Counted from the first letter of the stretch, positions 45,929-54,539 are shown. The stretch is 64,000 nucleotides of DNA from Arthrobacter sp. (GCA_026393275.1 JAPLAM010000010.1:62001-126000), one strand, 5' to 3'. Made by a program: numbers and translations. The notes: generated by a model from the letters alone, not told the origin.

Positions 45929-46662
45929 GCCAAGCAAAGGGGCAAACGCTAACAGTTAGCGTCCACGCATGCGCCGACAATGTCGGAGAAGCTGCGGCCG
46001 AACGGGTCGCCGGGCTCGTGCGCGGTAACCCCACAGCAGTTCTGGGCCTCGCCACCGGCTCCTCACCGGTGCCGCTGTATGAAGCACTTGCCTTGACGGA
46101 TGTTGACCTTTCAGCGGTTGCCGCATTCGCACTGGACGAATACATTGGGTTGCCGGCGGGGCACCCGCAAAGCTATGCCACCGTTGTTCGATCCCAGATT
46201 GTTGAGCTGCTGGGACTGAGCCCCGGACGGGTCCATGTCCCCGACGGCGAGCCGGCGGATGAGGTCCGCGCCGGCTCGGCCTACGAATCGGAAATCCGGG
46301 CGGCGGGCGGGGTTGACCTGCAGATCCTGGGCATTGGATCTAACGGCCACATAGGCTTCAACGAGCCGGGCTCATCCTTCTCGTCCCGGACCCGGGTGGT
46401 CGCCCTGGCCGACCGGACGCGGCGGGACAACGCGCGGTTCTTCGAGACTCTTCAAGCTGTCCCAACGCATGCGATGACCCAAGGGTTGGCTACGATCTTC
46501 GAAGCGCGGCATTTGCTCCTCATCGCCCATGGTCCGAGCAAGGCCCGGGCTATACAACGGGCACTGAGCGGGCCCGTGACGGAAGATTTTCCGGCCTCGC
46601 TTCTACAGCGACACCCCGGCGTAACGGTGTTCCTGGACGAAGCGGCTGCGGCCTTACTGTAG
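45925..46662 (+). CDS. nagB: glucosamine-6-phosphate deaminase-type isomerase
   Basis: 245 residues. NagB features: LGLATGSSPVPLYEAL phosphate loop, FALDEYIGLPAGHPQSYA with the catalytic Asp, and ILGIGSNGHIGFNEPGSSF. GlcN6P to Fru6P plus ammonia is the family reaction. Because the operon lacks NagA but contains a lyase and kinase, this copy could act on a related 6-phosphorylated amino sugar or Amadori-type compound. Last gene of the operon; its stop overlaps the convergent GGDEF-EAL stop by 9 bases, leaving no room for a terminator. Confidence 0.9.
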   Translation: MSQAKGQTLTVSVHACADNVGEAAAERVAGLVRGNPTAVLGLATGSSPVPLYEALALTDVDLSAVAAFALDEYIGLPAGHPQSYATVVRSQIVELLGLSPGRVHVPDGEPADEVRAGSAYESEIRAAGGVDLQILGIGSNGHIGFNEPGSSFSSRTRVVALADRTRRDNARFFETLQAVPTHAMTQGLATIFEARHLLLIAHGPSKARAIQRALSGPVTEDFPASLLQRHPGVTVFLDEAAAALL

Positions 46663-48450
46663 GTGCCCTTCACGACCGACCCGCCGGGGGTTAGCCGGCC
46701 TCCACGGAGGCGGTTCCGCTGAGTTAGCGCGGCCGTCCAGTTCCTCTGCCGGCAGCGGACGCGAGATGAGGTAGCCCTGGGCGGTGTCACAGCCCAGGTC
46801 ACGCAGAATAGCCAGCTGGGTTTCCCGTTCGACCCCTTCGGCGGTCGTCCTGAGGCCGATGGCCTTGGCCGGGGCGATGACGCCGGCCACGAGGATCGCC
46901 GACGCGGGGTCGGTATCAATCGTGTCGATGAAGGACTTGTCGAGCTTCAGCCCGGTGAGCGGGAGGTCGCGCAGCATGGCGAGCGAGGAATAAGCGGTGC
47001 CGTAATCATCCAGGAACACCGACATGCCCGCATCAATCAAGGTGCGCAGCTGCTCAGCGGCGGATTGGAGGTTGACGACGGCGGCGGTTTCGGTGATCTC
47101 GATGTTGAGCAACGACGTCGGCACGCCGTGCCGCAGGAGCGCGGACTGGAGATCCTGGACCAGGCTTCCTGCCGCCAGCTGGAGGGGCGAAATGTTGACG
47201 GATATGGCCCTCGGCGTACCTGCGTCCGCCCACAGCCGGGCCTGGGCGCAGGCTTGGTCCATGACCCATCGTCCGATCGCGTGGATGTCGCCCGATTGTT
47301 CGGCGAGGTGGATGAATTCGTCGGGGGATACCTTGCCGAGTTCTGCATCTTCCCACCGCAACAGGGCCTCCACCCCGGGGCACGCGCCGGTGGCGATGTC
47401 CATCAGGGGTTGGTAGTGCAGGCTGAAGCCAGCGCTGGAAAGGGCATGGGGGAGTCGACGGCGGATGAGGGCCTGGCGGGCAAACCGGGTGACGGGCCGG
47501 AAGGGGTCAATGCGGCCCAGGCGGCCCTTACCCTCGAGCTTGGCTTGGAGCATGGCGGCGTCGGCGTGGCGGAGCAGGTATTCCAGTGGTGCAGCCGTCT
47601 CGTCGGCGGCGACGTCGGTTGACATGGCCAGGCCGAGGGTCGCCGCGAGCCGGAACTCGTGCCCTTCATGGATGAACGGATCCTCGAGCGCCCGCAGGAC
47701 CCGGAAGGCAACCGAGCGGGCCATTGGTTCATCGACGTCCAGCAGCAACAGCGCGAATTCGTCCCCGCCAAGCCGGGCGACCAGATCGGACTCCCTAGTG
47801 CAGGCCTGGAGCCGGACGGAAAAGGAGCGCAGCGCGGCATCGCCGGCCCGGTGTCCGAAGGTGTCGTTGGCGACCTTGAAATCATCCAGATCCACGTACA
47901 GGATGGCGGCCGCAGCTGAGCCGTGGCCGGCCATCAGCGACGGACCGCGCTCTTCGAGGTGCCTCCTGTTCGCCAGCCCGGTCAGTGGGTCGTGCAGCGC
48001 GGCTTGGCGGAAAACATCGGACAATCCCTCAAAGACCTCGGACACGGGAACGATGCGCGGGCCGTCCGCGGCGAGCACCAGAAGATCCTGGTAGCGGTTC
48101 GCCTCGGGCAGGCCCAGCACCGCGGCCGCGGCGGCCTGAAGGTCCAGTGAGGGCGGAAGTGCGGATCCGGTCTGCGGCAGCAAGGCGGCCGCGTCACCTC
48201 GGGCGTTGAGCGCCCTGCCGTAGCCCAGGCGTCCCGTCATCTCGTGATCCAGCTGGTCCCGGGTCAGCAGGGATAGCGATCCGGCAACGTCAACAACGAC
48301 GGCCCGCAGCGTGCGGTCTTCACGAAAGAGTGTCTCGATCTCACGCGAAGGTGTCTTGCCGGACACAACGAGTGCGCTTTGACCTAGGTCGCCGAGGGTT
48401 GGCGCCGAGGGGCGCGGGGGCCGGCGGGGTTTGCCGGGATCAGTGCTCAC
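46654..48450 (-). CDS. GGDEF-EAL protein (c-di-GMP turnover)
   Basis: 598 residues. Residues about 15-145 look like a CBS-type sensory pair. GGDEF domain from HDPLTGLANRR, with intact GGDEF (228-232) and inhibitory-site RESD (219-222). EAL domain with GVEALLRW (EAL 361-363), NIEITETA, DDYGTAYSS (consensus DDFGTGYSS) and TTAEGVE, so both activities are possible. No membrane helix. The last about 18 residues are encoded beyond the right 23-bp repeat, within island DNA, so the native C-terminus may have been replaced. Confidence 0.93.
   Translation of the reverse strand: MSTDPGKPRRPPRPSAPTLGDLGQSALVVSGKTPSREIETLFREDRTLRAVVVDVAGSLSLLTRDQLDHEMTGRLGYGRALNARGDAAALLPQTGSALPPSLDLQAAAAAVLGLPEANRYQDLLVLAADGPRIVPVSEVFEGLSDVFRQAALHDPLTGLANRRHLEERGPSLMAGHGSAAAAILYVDLDDFKVANDTFGHRAGDAALRSFSVRLQACTRESDLVARLGGDEFALLLLDVDEPMARSVAFRVLRALEDPFIHEGHEFRLAATLGLAMSTDVAADETAAPLEYLLRHADAAMLQAKLEGKGRLGRIDPFRPVTRFARQALIRRRLPHALSSAGFSLHYQPLMDIATGACPGVEALLRWEDAELGKVSPDEFIHLAEQSGDIHAIGRWVMDQACAQARLWADAGTPRAISVNISPLQLAAGSLVQDLQSALLRHGVPTSLLNIEITETAAVVNLQSAAEQLRTLIDAGMSVFLDDYGTAYSSLAMLRDLPLTGLKLDKSFIDTIDTDPASAILVAGVIAPAKAIGLRTTAEGVERETQLAILRDLGCDTAQGYLISRPLPAEELDGRANSAEPPPWRPANPRRVGREGHLQ
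46711..46733. repeat. right 23-bp direct repeat (att-like)
   Basis: Same 23 bases and same orientation as 36966-36988. Here it lies in the C-terminal coding part of the minus-strand GGDEF-EAL gene, where it encodes GRANSAEP. Confidence 0.9.
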
Positions 48451-48523
48451 CGCTTCTGAATACCCGAGAAAGGTGAACAGGCCGTGAATTCGGGGCCATT
48501 GTTGCGCCCGACCAACCCCGGGG

Positions 48524-49420
48524 CTACGTGTGGGGCAGCGGGACGAGTTTTTCGCCGCGGTCCCTCAGGGCGGCCAGCGCACGCACAAGGCCCGGCGTTG
48601 TGCCGCCGGACGGGTGGTTTCCGTGGACGATGACGATGTCTCCCGCCCGGGCCCGGGAGATCTCTTGGGTGACCGTGGCTGCCGGGAAGGTAGCTCCGCC
48701 GTCGCCGTTGATGCTGAATCCGACCGGAACCAGCCCCAAAGCGCGGACAATCTCGGCCGAGACCTCATCCAGGTGGGCGGTGCCGGGCCTGAAGAAACCG
48801 GCTCGCTGGCCGGTCAGTTCGCTGAGGCGGGCGTCGTTGGTCATGATCTCGTCGAACACCTCACCGGGGCTTTTGGTACCCGCAATGCCATAAGCGCCCT
48901 TGCCGCTGACCGAAAGCGGGGCGTGGGAGGTGCCGTGGTTGGCGAGTTCGAAGAGCGGCTCGCCGGCCAACTCCTTGGCCAAGGCCTGGTTGGCCGCGAT
49001 CCATCTCGAATTCAAGAACAAGGTGGCGGGGAGGTGCTGCTGCCGCAGGAGGGTCAGGAGCGCCAGATCCACGGAATTTCCACTGGGGCCGCCGCAGAAA
49101 TCAATAGTCAACGCCACTCCGGCTGCCGCTGCCGGAAGCCGGGTCAGCACGCCGGGGGCTTCGACGCCCCAGTATTTGGCGGTGCGCCCGGCATACGTCT
49201 TAGTTATGTCGTTCCGGGTCGGCGCGGCCGGTGGTTGCGCGGCCGGTGGTTGCGCGGCCGGTGGTTGCGCGGCGTGGCCCGCTGGGAGCACGACGGGAGG
49301 CTCGGGGACGACTCCGGCATCCGCTGGTGAGGCCGTTCCGTGCTGGTCCGGCGCACAGCCTGCCAGTGCCGCCACGGCCGCAGCCAAGAGGAACGATCGC
49401 CGGTCCGGGGTCCAAGCCAC
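48524..49420 (-). CDS. polysaccharide deacetylase family lipoprotein
   Basis: 298 residues. Signal sequence RRSFLLAAAVAALAGC with a twin Arg and a lipobox Cys near residue 22, so probably an exported lipoprotein. A Pro/Ala/Gln linker includes three AQPPA units. The NodB-homology domain has the metal Asp in ALTIDFCGG and the His pair in ELANHGTSHAPLS, then FFRPGTAHLDE. It would remove N-acetyl groups from a cell-surface or secreted glycan. The GH18/chitin-binding protein and GT2 synthase downstream are possible partners. Confidence 0.88.
   Translation of the reverse strand: MAWTPDRRSFLLAAAVAALAGCAPDQHGTASPADAGVVPEPPVVLPAGHAAQPPAAQPPAAQPPAAPTRNDITKTYAGRTAKYWGVEAPGVLTRLPAAAAGVALTIDFCGGPSGNSVDLALLTLLRQQHLPATLFLNSRWIAANQALAKELAGEPLFELANHGTSHAPLSVSGKGAYGIAGTKSPGEVFDEIMTNDARLSELTGQRAGFFRPGTAHLDEVSAEIVRALGLVPVGFSINGDGGATFPAATVTQEISRARAGDIVIVHGNHPSGGTTPGLVRALAALRDRGEKLVPLPHT
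49224..49268. repeat. three perfect 15-bp tandem repeats in the deacetylase linker
   Basis: Unit GCGGCCGGTGGTTGC at 49224, 49239 and 49254, encoding the repeated five-residue AQPPA unit on the minus strand. In frame, so copy number may vary between strains. Confidence 0.9.
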
Positions 49421-49625
49421 AGCAAAGTTTCCGATCTTTCCGGGTTGCCGTGGATCCGGCCCGGCGGGCCGAATGCCCTGCCGTTATTACGCAGACCATT
49501 GTATGAGACTGCACCGGATTTTAAATGGCGCCTGGGGATTTGCGCCAAACATTTCACCGACGCTTTGCCCGACGTTCGCGCCGTCTTGGCTGAGGTCAGG
49601 GCGCTATGCCCGGGGCTGCATACGC

Positions 49626-49817
49626 CTAGCCGGACAGGCGCGCCTTGGCGGCATGCTCAACGAGAATTGGAACGAAGTCGCGGATCCGGCCACCGTCCAA
49701 CGACTCGTGCTCCTCCCGCACCGCAGCCTCAATGCTCGAGCGCGGGACCTCCGGAAATCGTTCCGCCAGCCGCTCGACCACTGTCCCGATGGCCTTCAAC
49801 TCATCGTCCCTGTTCAC
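49626..49817 (-). CDS. small three-helix-bundle dimerisation-domain protein
   Basis: 63 residues if started at the GTG at 49817. The sequence ELKAIGTVVERLAERFPEVP, SIEAAVREEHESLDG and RDFVPILVEHAAKARL is the pattern of the short actinobacterial three-helix-bundle family. The GGAGG is only two bases from this GTG, so the exact start is uncertain; the frame is open upstream to 50063 but that part is antisense to the phosphoesterase gene and its terminator. Function unknown. Confidence 0.7.
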   Translation of the reverse strand: MNRDDELKAIGTVVERLAERFPEVPRSSIEAAVREEHESLDGGRIRDFVPILVEHAAKARLSG

Positions 49818-49890
49818 CCCTCCAGTGTTGCGCCCGTCGCAGCGGCCGGTCAAGGTCCCGCGATCGCCCGGCACCCGACGGCGGTGCATG

Positions 49891-49925
49891 GAAACGCCAC
49901 CCGGCGGCTGGCCGGGTGGCGTTTC
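49891..49925 (-). terminator. terminator of the PLC-family phosphoesterase gene
   Basis: Perfect 14-bp arms GAAACGCCACCCGG (49891-49904) and CCGGGTGGCGTTTC (49912-49925), 7-base loop, 47 bases past the stop at 49972. On the minus strand the descending arm ends GTTTC. Confidence 0.8.
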
Positions 49926-49971
49926 TGGGAATGCTGCTGTGCTCGGACACAGACCGGTGTGCGGCGGGTGT

Positions 49972-51729
49972 CTAATTCCCGGAGTTGCTGCCGGGGTTTC
50001 CTTCATGGGTATCGGACTTGCTGTTGCCGTCCTGGCTATCCCGGCCATTGGTGATGGAGGCAACGGCGCCGGTCTGTTCGTTGAGCAGGACCTTGTCGGT
50101 GCGCTGCTTGTTGAAGTTGAACATGGCGTTCACCGAGCCCGCGGTGGCGTCGGCGGATGCATCTCCAATCTGGCCGGTGTGCCAGTTGTCTTCGATGAAG
50201 CGCAGGATCGACGCCTGGTCGGTCTGGGTGTGGTCCACGTAGTTCTTCTTCGCGTACGGGGAGATAACCACCAGCGGCTGACGGGGGCCGGGGCCGCACC
50301 GGTCCGCGTAGCCGCCGGACATCGGCATGCCGCTGGCCGCGGCGGTCTGGCACCATGCTGCGTCGTCGGCGCTGTTGGAGGAGTTCTTCACCTTGGCGGC
50401 GGCGTGGTCGTACCAGCCGTCGGAGTCGTCGTAGGCGAGCACTACGGCGGTGTTCTCCCAGTTCTTGGACTTCTGGATCTCGTTCACGGTGTTGGTGATG
50501 AACTTCTGCTCATCGACCGGATCGGAGTAGCCGGCGTGGCCGTCCTGGGACATGCCCGCCTTCAGGAAGGACACGGCCGGCATGTTGTCCGTGTTGACGA
50601 CCTTGTTGAACGAGGAGAGGTCGTACTGGTGGTTGGCCTGGCCGTTGTGGCCGATTTCGGCGTCGGACGCCGGTGCCAGGTGGTGGGGGTTGGCGGTGGA
50701 GGCGTAGTACTGGAACGGCTGGTGGTGCGGGGAGTAGTCAACGACGCTCGCGCCGGCGGCGTTTGTGTGGGTGGACAGGCACGACGCCGGGGCAGTCGCC
50801 GTCGCGGCGGTCGTCGGGGCGAAGCCGCCCTGGAACCAGCCCCAGGAGGTGCCCTTTGCGTTGAGCAGGTCGCCGATGTTCTTGCCGGCCATCCCGGCGA
50901 GGTTGCCGGGCTTGGGGTTGGTGTGGCTGCTGTTCGAGCAGTCATCGTGGACCGGGTCCGGGTCGTTGATGACGGTCCCGACGCCGTTTGCATCGGGCTG
51001 GCGGACAGCGCTGGAGCCGCCTGCCGGGGTGGCGACCGGCTGCCCGGCCGGGGTGTATTCGGTGGCCCCGTGGGTCTGGCCGGAGACCAGGTTGAGGGCG
51101 CCCGGGGTGGAGGGACCGAAGACGGTGCTGAAGTGGTTATCGCTCATCGAGTAGTTCTGGGCGTAGTTCCAGATCCCGGTGACGGTGTTGCCGTCGTAGT
51201 AGTCCATGGTCAGGCCGGGGCGGCCGTATTGGTTGGTGCCGCAGGCGTCCCGACTGGTGAACTGGACGAACTTATCCATCGCGCCACCGTTGTACGCCTT
51301 CTGCTCGGCGGTGTACCCGTGGTCCTGGTCGCAGGTGACGGCCTGCATCGGGGAGAGCCGGGCCGGCTGCGCCATGTTCGGGTTGTTCGGTGCCAGCAGC
51401 CCCGCCGTGGCGAGGGTGTTGATGTCCTTGGGTGTGTTCTTCGCCGCGGTGAACGCTGCCGCCTTGGTGCCGGTGCCTTGCTGGGTTTCTCCGGGGGTGT
51501 TGGCGGCCTTGGGGTAGGTCGCGAAGTAGTGGTCGAAGGAGACGTTTTCCTGGAAGATCACCACCACGTGTTTGATCGGCGTCGCGGTGCCGTCGTGGTT
51601 TTCGCCGGCGGTGGCGGGGGTTGCGCCGAAGCCGACAAGGCCGGCTGTCAGCGCCGATGCCGCCAGGGCGGTGGCGCTCGCGGCAGCGGCGACGCGCTTT
51701 CGGGTGCAGAGCTGTGCTGGATGAGGCAT
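49972..51729 (-). CDS. secreted phosphoesterase, phospholipase C/acid phosphatase family
   Basis: 585 residues from the ATG at 51729, giving a clear signal peptide (RKRVAAAASATALAASALTA then an ATPATAGE cleavage region). Family motifs: IKHVVVIFQENVSFDHYFAT with the metal and nucleophile residues, MSDNHFSTVFGPSTPG, and AYDDSDGWYDHAAAKVK; the ending is Gly/Ser/Asn-rich. Members hydrolyse phosphodiesters of phospholipids or act as acid phosphatases outside the cell. It lies 48 bases downstream of a secreted DUF6454-like gene on the same strand, so the two form an operon. Confidence 0.88.
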   Translation of the reverse strand: MPHPAQLCTRKRVAAAASATALAASALTAGLVGFGATPATAGENHDGTATPIKHVVVIFQENVSFDHYFATYPKAANTPGETQQGTGTKAAAFTAAKNTPKDINTLATAGLLAPNNPNMAQPARLSPMQAVTCDQDHGYTAEQKAYNGGAMDKFVQFTSRDACGTNQYGRPGLTMDYYDGNTVTGIWNYAQNYSMSDNHFSTVFGPSTPGALNLVSGQTHGATEYTPAGQPVATPAGGSSAVRQPDANGVGTVINDPDPVHDDCSNSSHTNPKPGNLAGMAGKNIGDLLNAKGTSWGWFQGGFAPTTAATATAPASCLSTHTNAAGASVVDYSPHHQPFQYYASTANPHHLAPASDAEIGHNGQANHQYDLSSFNKVVNTDNMPAVSFLKAGMSQDGHAGYSDPVDEQKFITNTVNEIQKSKNWENTAVVLAYDDSDGWYDHAAAKVKNSSNSADDAAWCQTAAASGMPMSGGYADRCGPGPRQPLVVISPYAKKNYVDHTQTDQASILRFIEDNWHTGQIGDASADATAGSVNAMFNFNKQRTDKVLLNEQTGAVASITNGRDSQDGNSKSDTHEGNPGSNSGN

Positions 51730-51777
51730 GGGGTATCCAATCGTTCCTGTTTGGAGGTGACGGGGAAGGCAGGCCAA

Positions 51778-52806
51778 TTACTGGGCGGGGGTGACGGTGG
51801 CTTCGTAGGTCAGGATTTCGGTGCCGTTGCCTTCGTCGCCGTTGTCGGGGGCGACCTTCATGGTGAGGTGGTTACCGGCGGCGGTCATTTTGAAGGGGTT
51901 GCGGGTGGCCACGTGCCCGGCCGTGGACCACTGCTGGAACGGCGCATCGCGGATGACGCTGTGGGCTTTGAGGTCGATCATCGACATGCCGCCGAGTTCA
52001 TAGGTGGTACCGGCGCCGCCTGCCGCCGGGGTCTGCGGAAGGTTGGTGATCCCTCCGCAGAGCATCTTGGAGTCGGGCACGTACTGGCAGTCCTGGTAGT
52101 CGATGAAGTAGTTCGGGTTTTCCCAGGTGGAGAGCTGGGCGCCCCGCAGGTCCCATTCGGCGAAGCGGCGCGAGCCCCAGGTATTGCCGACGAGGTGGCC
52201 GGTCTGCTTGTCCATCACGATGCCACCGAAGTGGTCTTTCACCTCGAACTGCTTGTGCACGTCCAGGGTGCTCGCGTCCACCCGGTAGATGATGGCGCTG
52301 CTGTTGGGCCGGTACTGGGCAACCGGGACCCAGACGTTGGTGCCGTCGAAGTCAATCCCGCCCGGGTGGTACATGTCGCCCTCACCCAGGAGGATGTCTT
52401 TTTGCAGGTTGCCGGCCTTGTCCATGACGAAGAGGTGGCCGACGCCCTTACCGGGCGTGCGGTCGAACCCGTTCTGCGGCGTGGGGAACTTCGTGGTCGG
52501 TTCGGTGATCTGGACGGCCGAGAGGAAAATGTGGTCCCGGCTGTAGGCGATTCCCTCCGTGTGGTAGGTCGGGAAGTTCAGCTTCAGCTTCGAGGTTTGC
52601 TGCCAGTTCGTGTTCCGGTCAACGCGGCTGAATGCGTCCGCCAGGGCGGTGTCCGTGTCGCGGTGGTTACCGGAACCGGAGTGGGAGTCCTGGTGCTGGT
52701 CGTTGCTGTTGGCGGCCTGCGCGGCCGCAGTTCCGCCGATCACGGAGGCGGCCAGGACGATGGCTGTCACGGCCGTGATGATGCCTTGGGTGCGAGTAGC
52801 GCTCAT
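51778..52806 (-). CDS. secreted DUF6454-like beta-propeller protein
   Basis: 342 residues. Signal peptide (IITAVTAIVLAASVIGG, cleavage near AAAQAA), then a repetitive beta-strand pattern with FPTYHTEGIAYSRDHIFLSA, GHLFVMDKAGNLQKDIL, HPGGIDFDGTNVWVP and GGIVMDKQTGHLVGNTWG, which suggests a propeller with a 40-60-residue repeat. I associate it with DUF6454. No catalytic motif. First gene of the operon with the phosphoesterase; a regulatory or binding role for the enzyme is a guess. Confidence 0.75.
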   Translation of the reverse strand: MSATRTQGIITAVTAIVLAASVIGGTAAAQAANSNDQHQDSHSGSGNHRDTDTALADAFSRVDRNTNWQQTSKLKLNFPTYHTEGIAYSRDHIFLSAVQITEPTTKFPTPQNGFDRTPGKGVGHLFVMDKAGNLQKDILLGEGDMYHPGGIDFDGTNVWVPVAQYRPNSSAIIYRVDASTLDVHKQFEVKDHFGGIVMDKQTGHLVGNTWGSRRFAEWDLRGAQLSTWENPNYFIDYQDCQYVPDSKMLCGGITNLPQTPAAGGAGTTYELGGMSMIDLKAHSVIRDAPFQQWSTAGHVATRNPFKMTAAGNHLTMKVAPDNGDEGNGTEILTYEATVTPAQ

Positions 52807-52880
52807 GGGGGGAGCCTCTCAAAGGTTGGATCTCTTCAGGACTCCCCTAAGTTACTCATTGGTAATTAACCGTTCATGGC

Positions 52881-52940
52881 GGCCTGATGAACAGCAGGCT
52901 TATTAACAGCACGCTGATCAACGGCAAGCCAATGAGCAGG
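52881..52940. repeat. four degenerate 15-bp tandem repeats upstream of the DUF6454-like gene
   Basis: Units at 52881, 52896, 52911 and 52926 share NNGCYTATNAACAGC-like positions (for example AGGCTTATTAACAGC and ACGCTGATCAACGGC). They lie 75-135 bases upstream of the minus-strand start at 52806, in the 182-base gap after the GH18 gene stop. Possible direct-repeat regulator sites. Confidence 0.6.
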
Positions 52941-52988
52941 TGAGGCGACCGGTTCTCGGGCCGCCCCACCCGGGTCGGCTCCCTGCGC

Positions 52989-54539
52989 CTACTTAGCCGC
53001 CGGCGTCTGCAGCTGCGCCGCGGTGAGTTTCAGCCACGGCGAGTCCGGGGCGCCGTCGAGGGACGCCTGCGGGCTGTTGGACTGCGTCCACCACTTGGCT
53101 TCGAAGGCGTAGCCGTCGAACAGGATCCGGGAGCCGCGCTGGTACGTCGCGGTCGGAGACCAGTCCGGGTAGGTGCCTGCGGCGATGGTGGCCTGGGGGC
53201 TGGGCCGGTCTCCGGGCAGCACGGGGCCGATGAGCTTCCACGGGACGGTGGCTCCCTGATCCACGGGGTTGTCCGGGCTGTCGCCCTGCGTCCACCACTT
53301 GGCCTCGTAGACGTTGCTGTGCCACACAGTCCGGTCGCCCGCGACGTAACGGGCCGTTGTCTTCCACACCGGGTAGGGGCTGGTGGCCGGATCGTCGGTT
53401 GCAGTGGGGGCGGCGGTGGCGGAGGAGGCCGGGGCCGGCGCTTGTGCTGCCCTCGTGGGTATGACGTCGGCGCCCAGGACGGTGGAGAAGAGGGCGTCGC
53501 CCTGCTGGACGCCGCTGCAGCTGTCCGAGACCTTGGCGACGTCCGGGTAGTTGCTGCCGCAGGTCCGGTCCCGGTTGAGGGACCACATGGAGACCCGGCC
53601 CACGCCCTTGGACTTGGCATATCCGTTGAGGGACGCGGCGTCGTCGAGCGTGAAGATCTCGCCGGCAATGTCGTTCTGCCCGATCATCGGGGTAATGCCG
53701 AGTTTGCGCCAGGCGGTGTCGGACCCGAGGTCCTGGCCGTTCTCACGGTAGATCGATTGCAGCTGCGTGTGCGTTGCATCGGCCGCCGAGGCAGAGGCCT
53801 GGTACATGGACTGGGTGGCCGGTTTACTGCCGCCAAAGTCCATGGTCATGATGTTCACGCCGGCCAGCTCGAGGCCGGAGCGCAGCGTCCGCAGGACCAG
53901 ATCCCGTCCGGCCTGCGTTAGCCCTGCCGGATCCGCCGGCAGAGTCAGCCACACGTCGAGGTTCTTGCCGCTGCTCTTGCGATCCTGCTGGAGGGCGGCC
54001 AGGGCGCCGGCGCGCCGGTCGATCGACGCGGTGTCGGTGAGGGCGGTTCCCTCGATATCAAGGTCGATCGAGCGGAGGTCGTAGCGGTCAACTACTTCCC
54101 GGTAAGCGCCGGTGAGCTTGGACTGGTCGGTGCACCCCACGGCCAGCTCGCTGTTGATCAGGCCGCCGAAGGAGACGGATACGGTCCCGCCGACCTGGCG
54201 CAGTCTTGCGATCCGCCGATCCAAATCCAAAGCCGACTCGGCCTCGGCAAGGCCATATGCTGCGCCCCAGGAGGGCGTGCAGGGGTTTTTGAGGTCGGAA
54301 ACAATGAAGGACAGGACGGTTCCTTTAGCCTCCGTACTGCTCGGGGATTCGAAAGCGAAGCGGGGCGTGGCGGTCACGTCTACATAACCGGAAAAGACCG
54401 ACGGGATCGACGAAGCCGCGTTGGCATCCTGAAATGAGCGCAGCCCCAAATACGACCCACCGGTCAAACCGAGGAGAACAATTACCAGAATTCCGAGCCG
54501 CAATTTAGAGAGGCGGCGCCCGGGAAAGCGGTTCGACAC
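52989..54539 (-). CDS. membrane-anchored GH18-like protein with two chitin-binding modules
   Basis: 516 residues from the GTG at 54539; the frame is open to 54641 but the extra part lies in the divergent promoter region. Residues about 8-35 are one membrane anchor (LGILVIVLLGLTGGSYLG). The catalytic barrel carries SIDLDIEG near 157, the DxxDxDxE motif with the Glu acid of GH18. Two CBM5/12 units follow an Ala/Pro/Thr linker, each with AKWWTQ-SP and a closing PW. It would act on or bind a GlcNAc-containing polymer outside the cell. Divergent from a GT2 synthase gene. Confidence 0.85.
   Translation of the reverse strand: MSNRFPGRRLSKLRLGILVIVLLGLTGGSYLGLRSFQDANAASSIPSVFSGYVDVTATPRFAFESPSSTEAKGTVLSFIVSDLKNPCTPSWGAAYGLAEAESALDLDRRIARLRQVGGTVSVSFGGLINSELAVGCTDQSKLTGAYREVVDRYDLRSIDLDIEGTALTDTASIDRRAGALAALQQDRKSSGKNLDVWLTLPADPAGLTQAGRDLVLRTLRSGLELAGVNIMTMDFGGSKPATQSMYQASASAADATHTQLQSIYRENGQDLGSDTAWRKLGITPMIGQNDIAGEIFTLDDAASLNGYAKSKGVGRVSMWSLNRDRTCGSNYPDVAKVSDSCSGVQQGDALFSTVLGADVIPTRAAQAPAPASSATAAPTATDDPATSPYPVWKTTARYVAGDRTVWHSNVYEAKWWTQGDSPDNPVDQGATVPWKLIGPVLPGDRPSPQATIAAGTYPDWSPTATYQRGSRILFDGYAFEAKWWTQSNSPQASLDGAPDSPWLKLTAAQLQTPAAK

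Larger units (their letters stand above)
36966..46733. mobile_element. putative inserted catabolic island bounded by 23-bp direct repeats
   Basis: The segment holds ROK regulator, ABC importer, lyase, kinase, amidohydrolase and NagB-type genes, all on the plus strand, between identical 23-bp sequences. No integrase or transposase gene is present inside, so the mechanism is unknown and the element may be a decayed or passively inserted block. Confidence 0.6.

Noticed and set aside
49645..52869. Plus-strand open frame of over 1000 codons opposite the phosphoesterase and DUF6454-like genes
   Set aside because: An antisense shadow caused by high G/C at third positions of the real minus-strand genes; its translation is low-complexity Val/Gly/Arg/His with no domain.
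52887..52943. Short frame MNSRLINSTLINGKPMSR across the 15-bp repeats
   Set aside because: The repetitive peptide simply follows from the 15-bp DNA repeats; no ribosome site or known peptide family.
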